Part shown: piece by piece, positions 6,228-6,351 of the stretch | Layout of the letters: each line of letters opens with the position of its first letter | Position numbering within the stretch: position 1 is the first letter of the stretch | Translations under genes and position numbers: made by a program | Origin: an uncultured Thermoproteales archaeon | GTDB lineage: Archaea > Thermoproteota > Thermoprotei > Thermoproteales > Thermoproteaceae | Assembly (NCBI GenBank): GCA_946480885.1 | Contig: CAMLLK010000064.1 | Coordinates: 1 to 6,351, forward strand | Direction of reading: 5' to 3' | DNA: 6,351 nucleotides | The notes under the pieces: model-generated | The model's input: only the letters and a program-made list of their open reading frames with translations | What the model was told of the DNA's origin: nothing | Database searches by the model: none

Positions 6228-6263
6228 AGCCGTTGATCCCGGGTTCGAATCCCGGCCGCCGCA

Positions 6264-6302
6264 ATATATAAAAACCTTATTTACAAAATATATAGCTTTA
6301 TT
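6264..6302 (+). other. AT-rich 3' flank of the tRNA, last genomic bases of the contig
   Basis: Thirty-nine very AT-rich bases with A and T runs but no hairpin. They could hold the tRNA terminator. ATATATAAAAA at 6264-6274 resembles a TATA box for a gene beyond the contig end. No gene is visible. Confidence 0.4.
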
Positions 6303-6351
6303 AGATCGGAAGAGCACACGTCTGAACTCCAGTCACGAACGGTTATCGCGT
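6303..6351 (+). other. Illumina TruSeq adapter left in the assembly (artefact)
   Basis: Positions 6303-6336 match the standard 34-base TruSeq read-1 3' adapter, beginning AGATCGGAAGAGC and ending CCAGTCAC. The next eight bases, GAACGGTT (6337-6344), are in the place of the i7 index. ATCGCGT (6345-6351) differs by one base from the ATCTCGT that follows the index in the adapter. This is library sequence, not biology, and marks the true contig end at about 6302. Confidence 0.97.

Larger units (their letters stand above)
6152..6263 (+). tRNA. tRNA-Gly, anticodon CCC, with two introns
   Basis: A full cloverleaf folds once two introns are removed (112 nt gene, 76 nt mature). Acceptor stem GCGGCGG (6152-6158) pairs with CCGCCGC (6256-6262); discriminator A73 is at 6263; no CCA is encoded. 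The D arm is GTCT/GGAT with two G-U pairs. The T arm is CCGGG-TTCGAAT-CCCGG (6239-6255). The anticodon stem G27-C28-G29-G30-C31 pairs with G39-C40-C41-G42-T43 (last pair G-U) only after splicing. The loop is then C-T-CCC-A-A with anticodon 6212-6214, reading GGG. A73 and the C2-G71 acceptor pair fit archaeal glycine identity. Intron 1 interrupts between positions 29 and 30 and intron 2 close to 37/38. The cloverleaf is strong; the exact ends of intron 2 are less certain. Confidence 0.92.

Noticed and set aside
6264..6302. CRISPR repeats, an integration site or a mobile element next to the tRNA
   Set aside because: No duplicated tRNA 3' end, integrase gene, direct repeats or inverted repeats are visible anywhere in the window.
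6126..6317. 63-residue open frame on the - strand
   Set aside because: It runs through the whole tRNA gene and into adapter sequence, so it cannot be a real gene.

Overview
The window looks like a hyperthermophilic crenarchaeon of the order Thermoproteales, most likely Pyrobaculum or a close relative. The evidence is a thermosome with the [28 protein letters not shown] N-terminus, an archaeal RNA polymerase subunit K, a 2-oxoacid:ferredoxin oxidoreductase operon, archaeal TATA boxes about 24 nt ahead of start codons (leaderless mRNAs), AGA/AGG/ATA-rich codon use, and a tRNA gene carrying two introns, one of them at a non-canonical position. The genus is inferred, not proven.

Left part (1-2157, + strand): the 3' end of an operon for a pyruvate-type ferredoxin oxidoreductase. 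It holds the tail of the ferredoxin-like delta subunit (porD, with an in-frame TGA near the contig edge), then intact alpha (porA) and beta (porB) subunits. Each junction is a 4-nt ATGA overlap. Together they would make the TPP/[4Fe-4S] enzyme linking pyruvate and acetyl-CoA to ferredoxin.

Middle-left (2158-3013, - strand): no intact gene, but a clear relic of a nucleoside/simple-sugar ABC transporter permease (COG1079, YufQ/NupQ/BmpD-like). Its homologous segments are spread over three frames by at least five frame changes. It still has a TATA box at the right distance from its start codon, and its stop codon abuts the stop of porB.

Middle-right (3014-5175, + strand): a thermosome (group II chaperonin) subunit gene and then rpoK. 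Each has its own TATA box, with a T-run between them.

Right part (5135-6302): on the - strand, a LivF-type ABC ATPase is followed, with a GTGA overlap, by a 69-residue protein of unknown function whose 3' end overlaps rpoK by 41 bp. Divergent from livF is a tRNA-Gly(CCC) gene with a 24-nt intron at 29/30 and a 12-nt intron at about 37/38. Genomic sequence stops at 6302. Bases 6303-6351 are an Illumina TruSeq adapter with a probable index, so they are artefact and this is a contig end.
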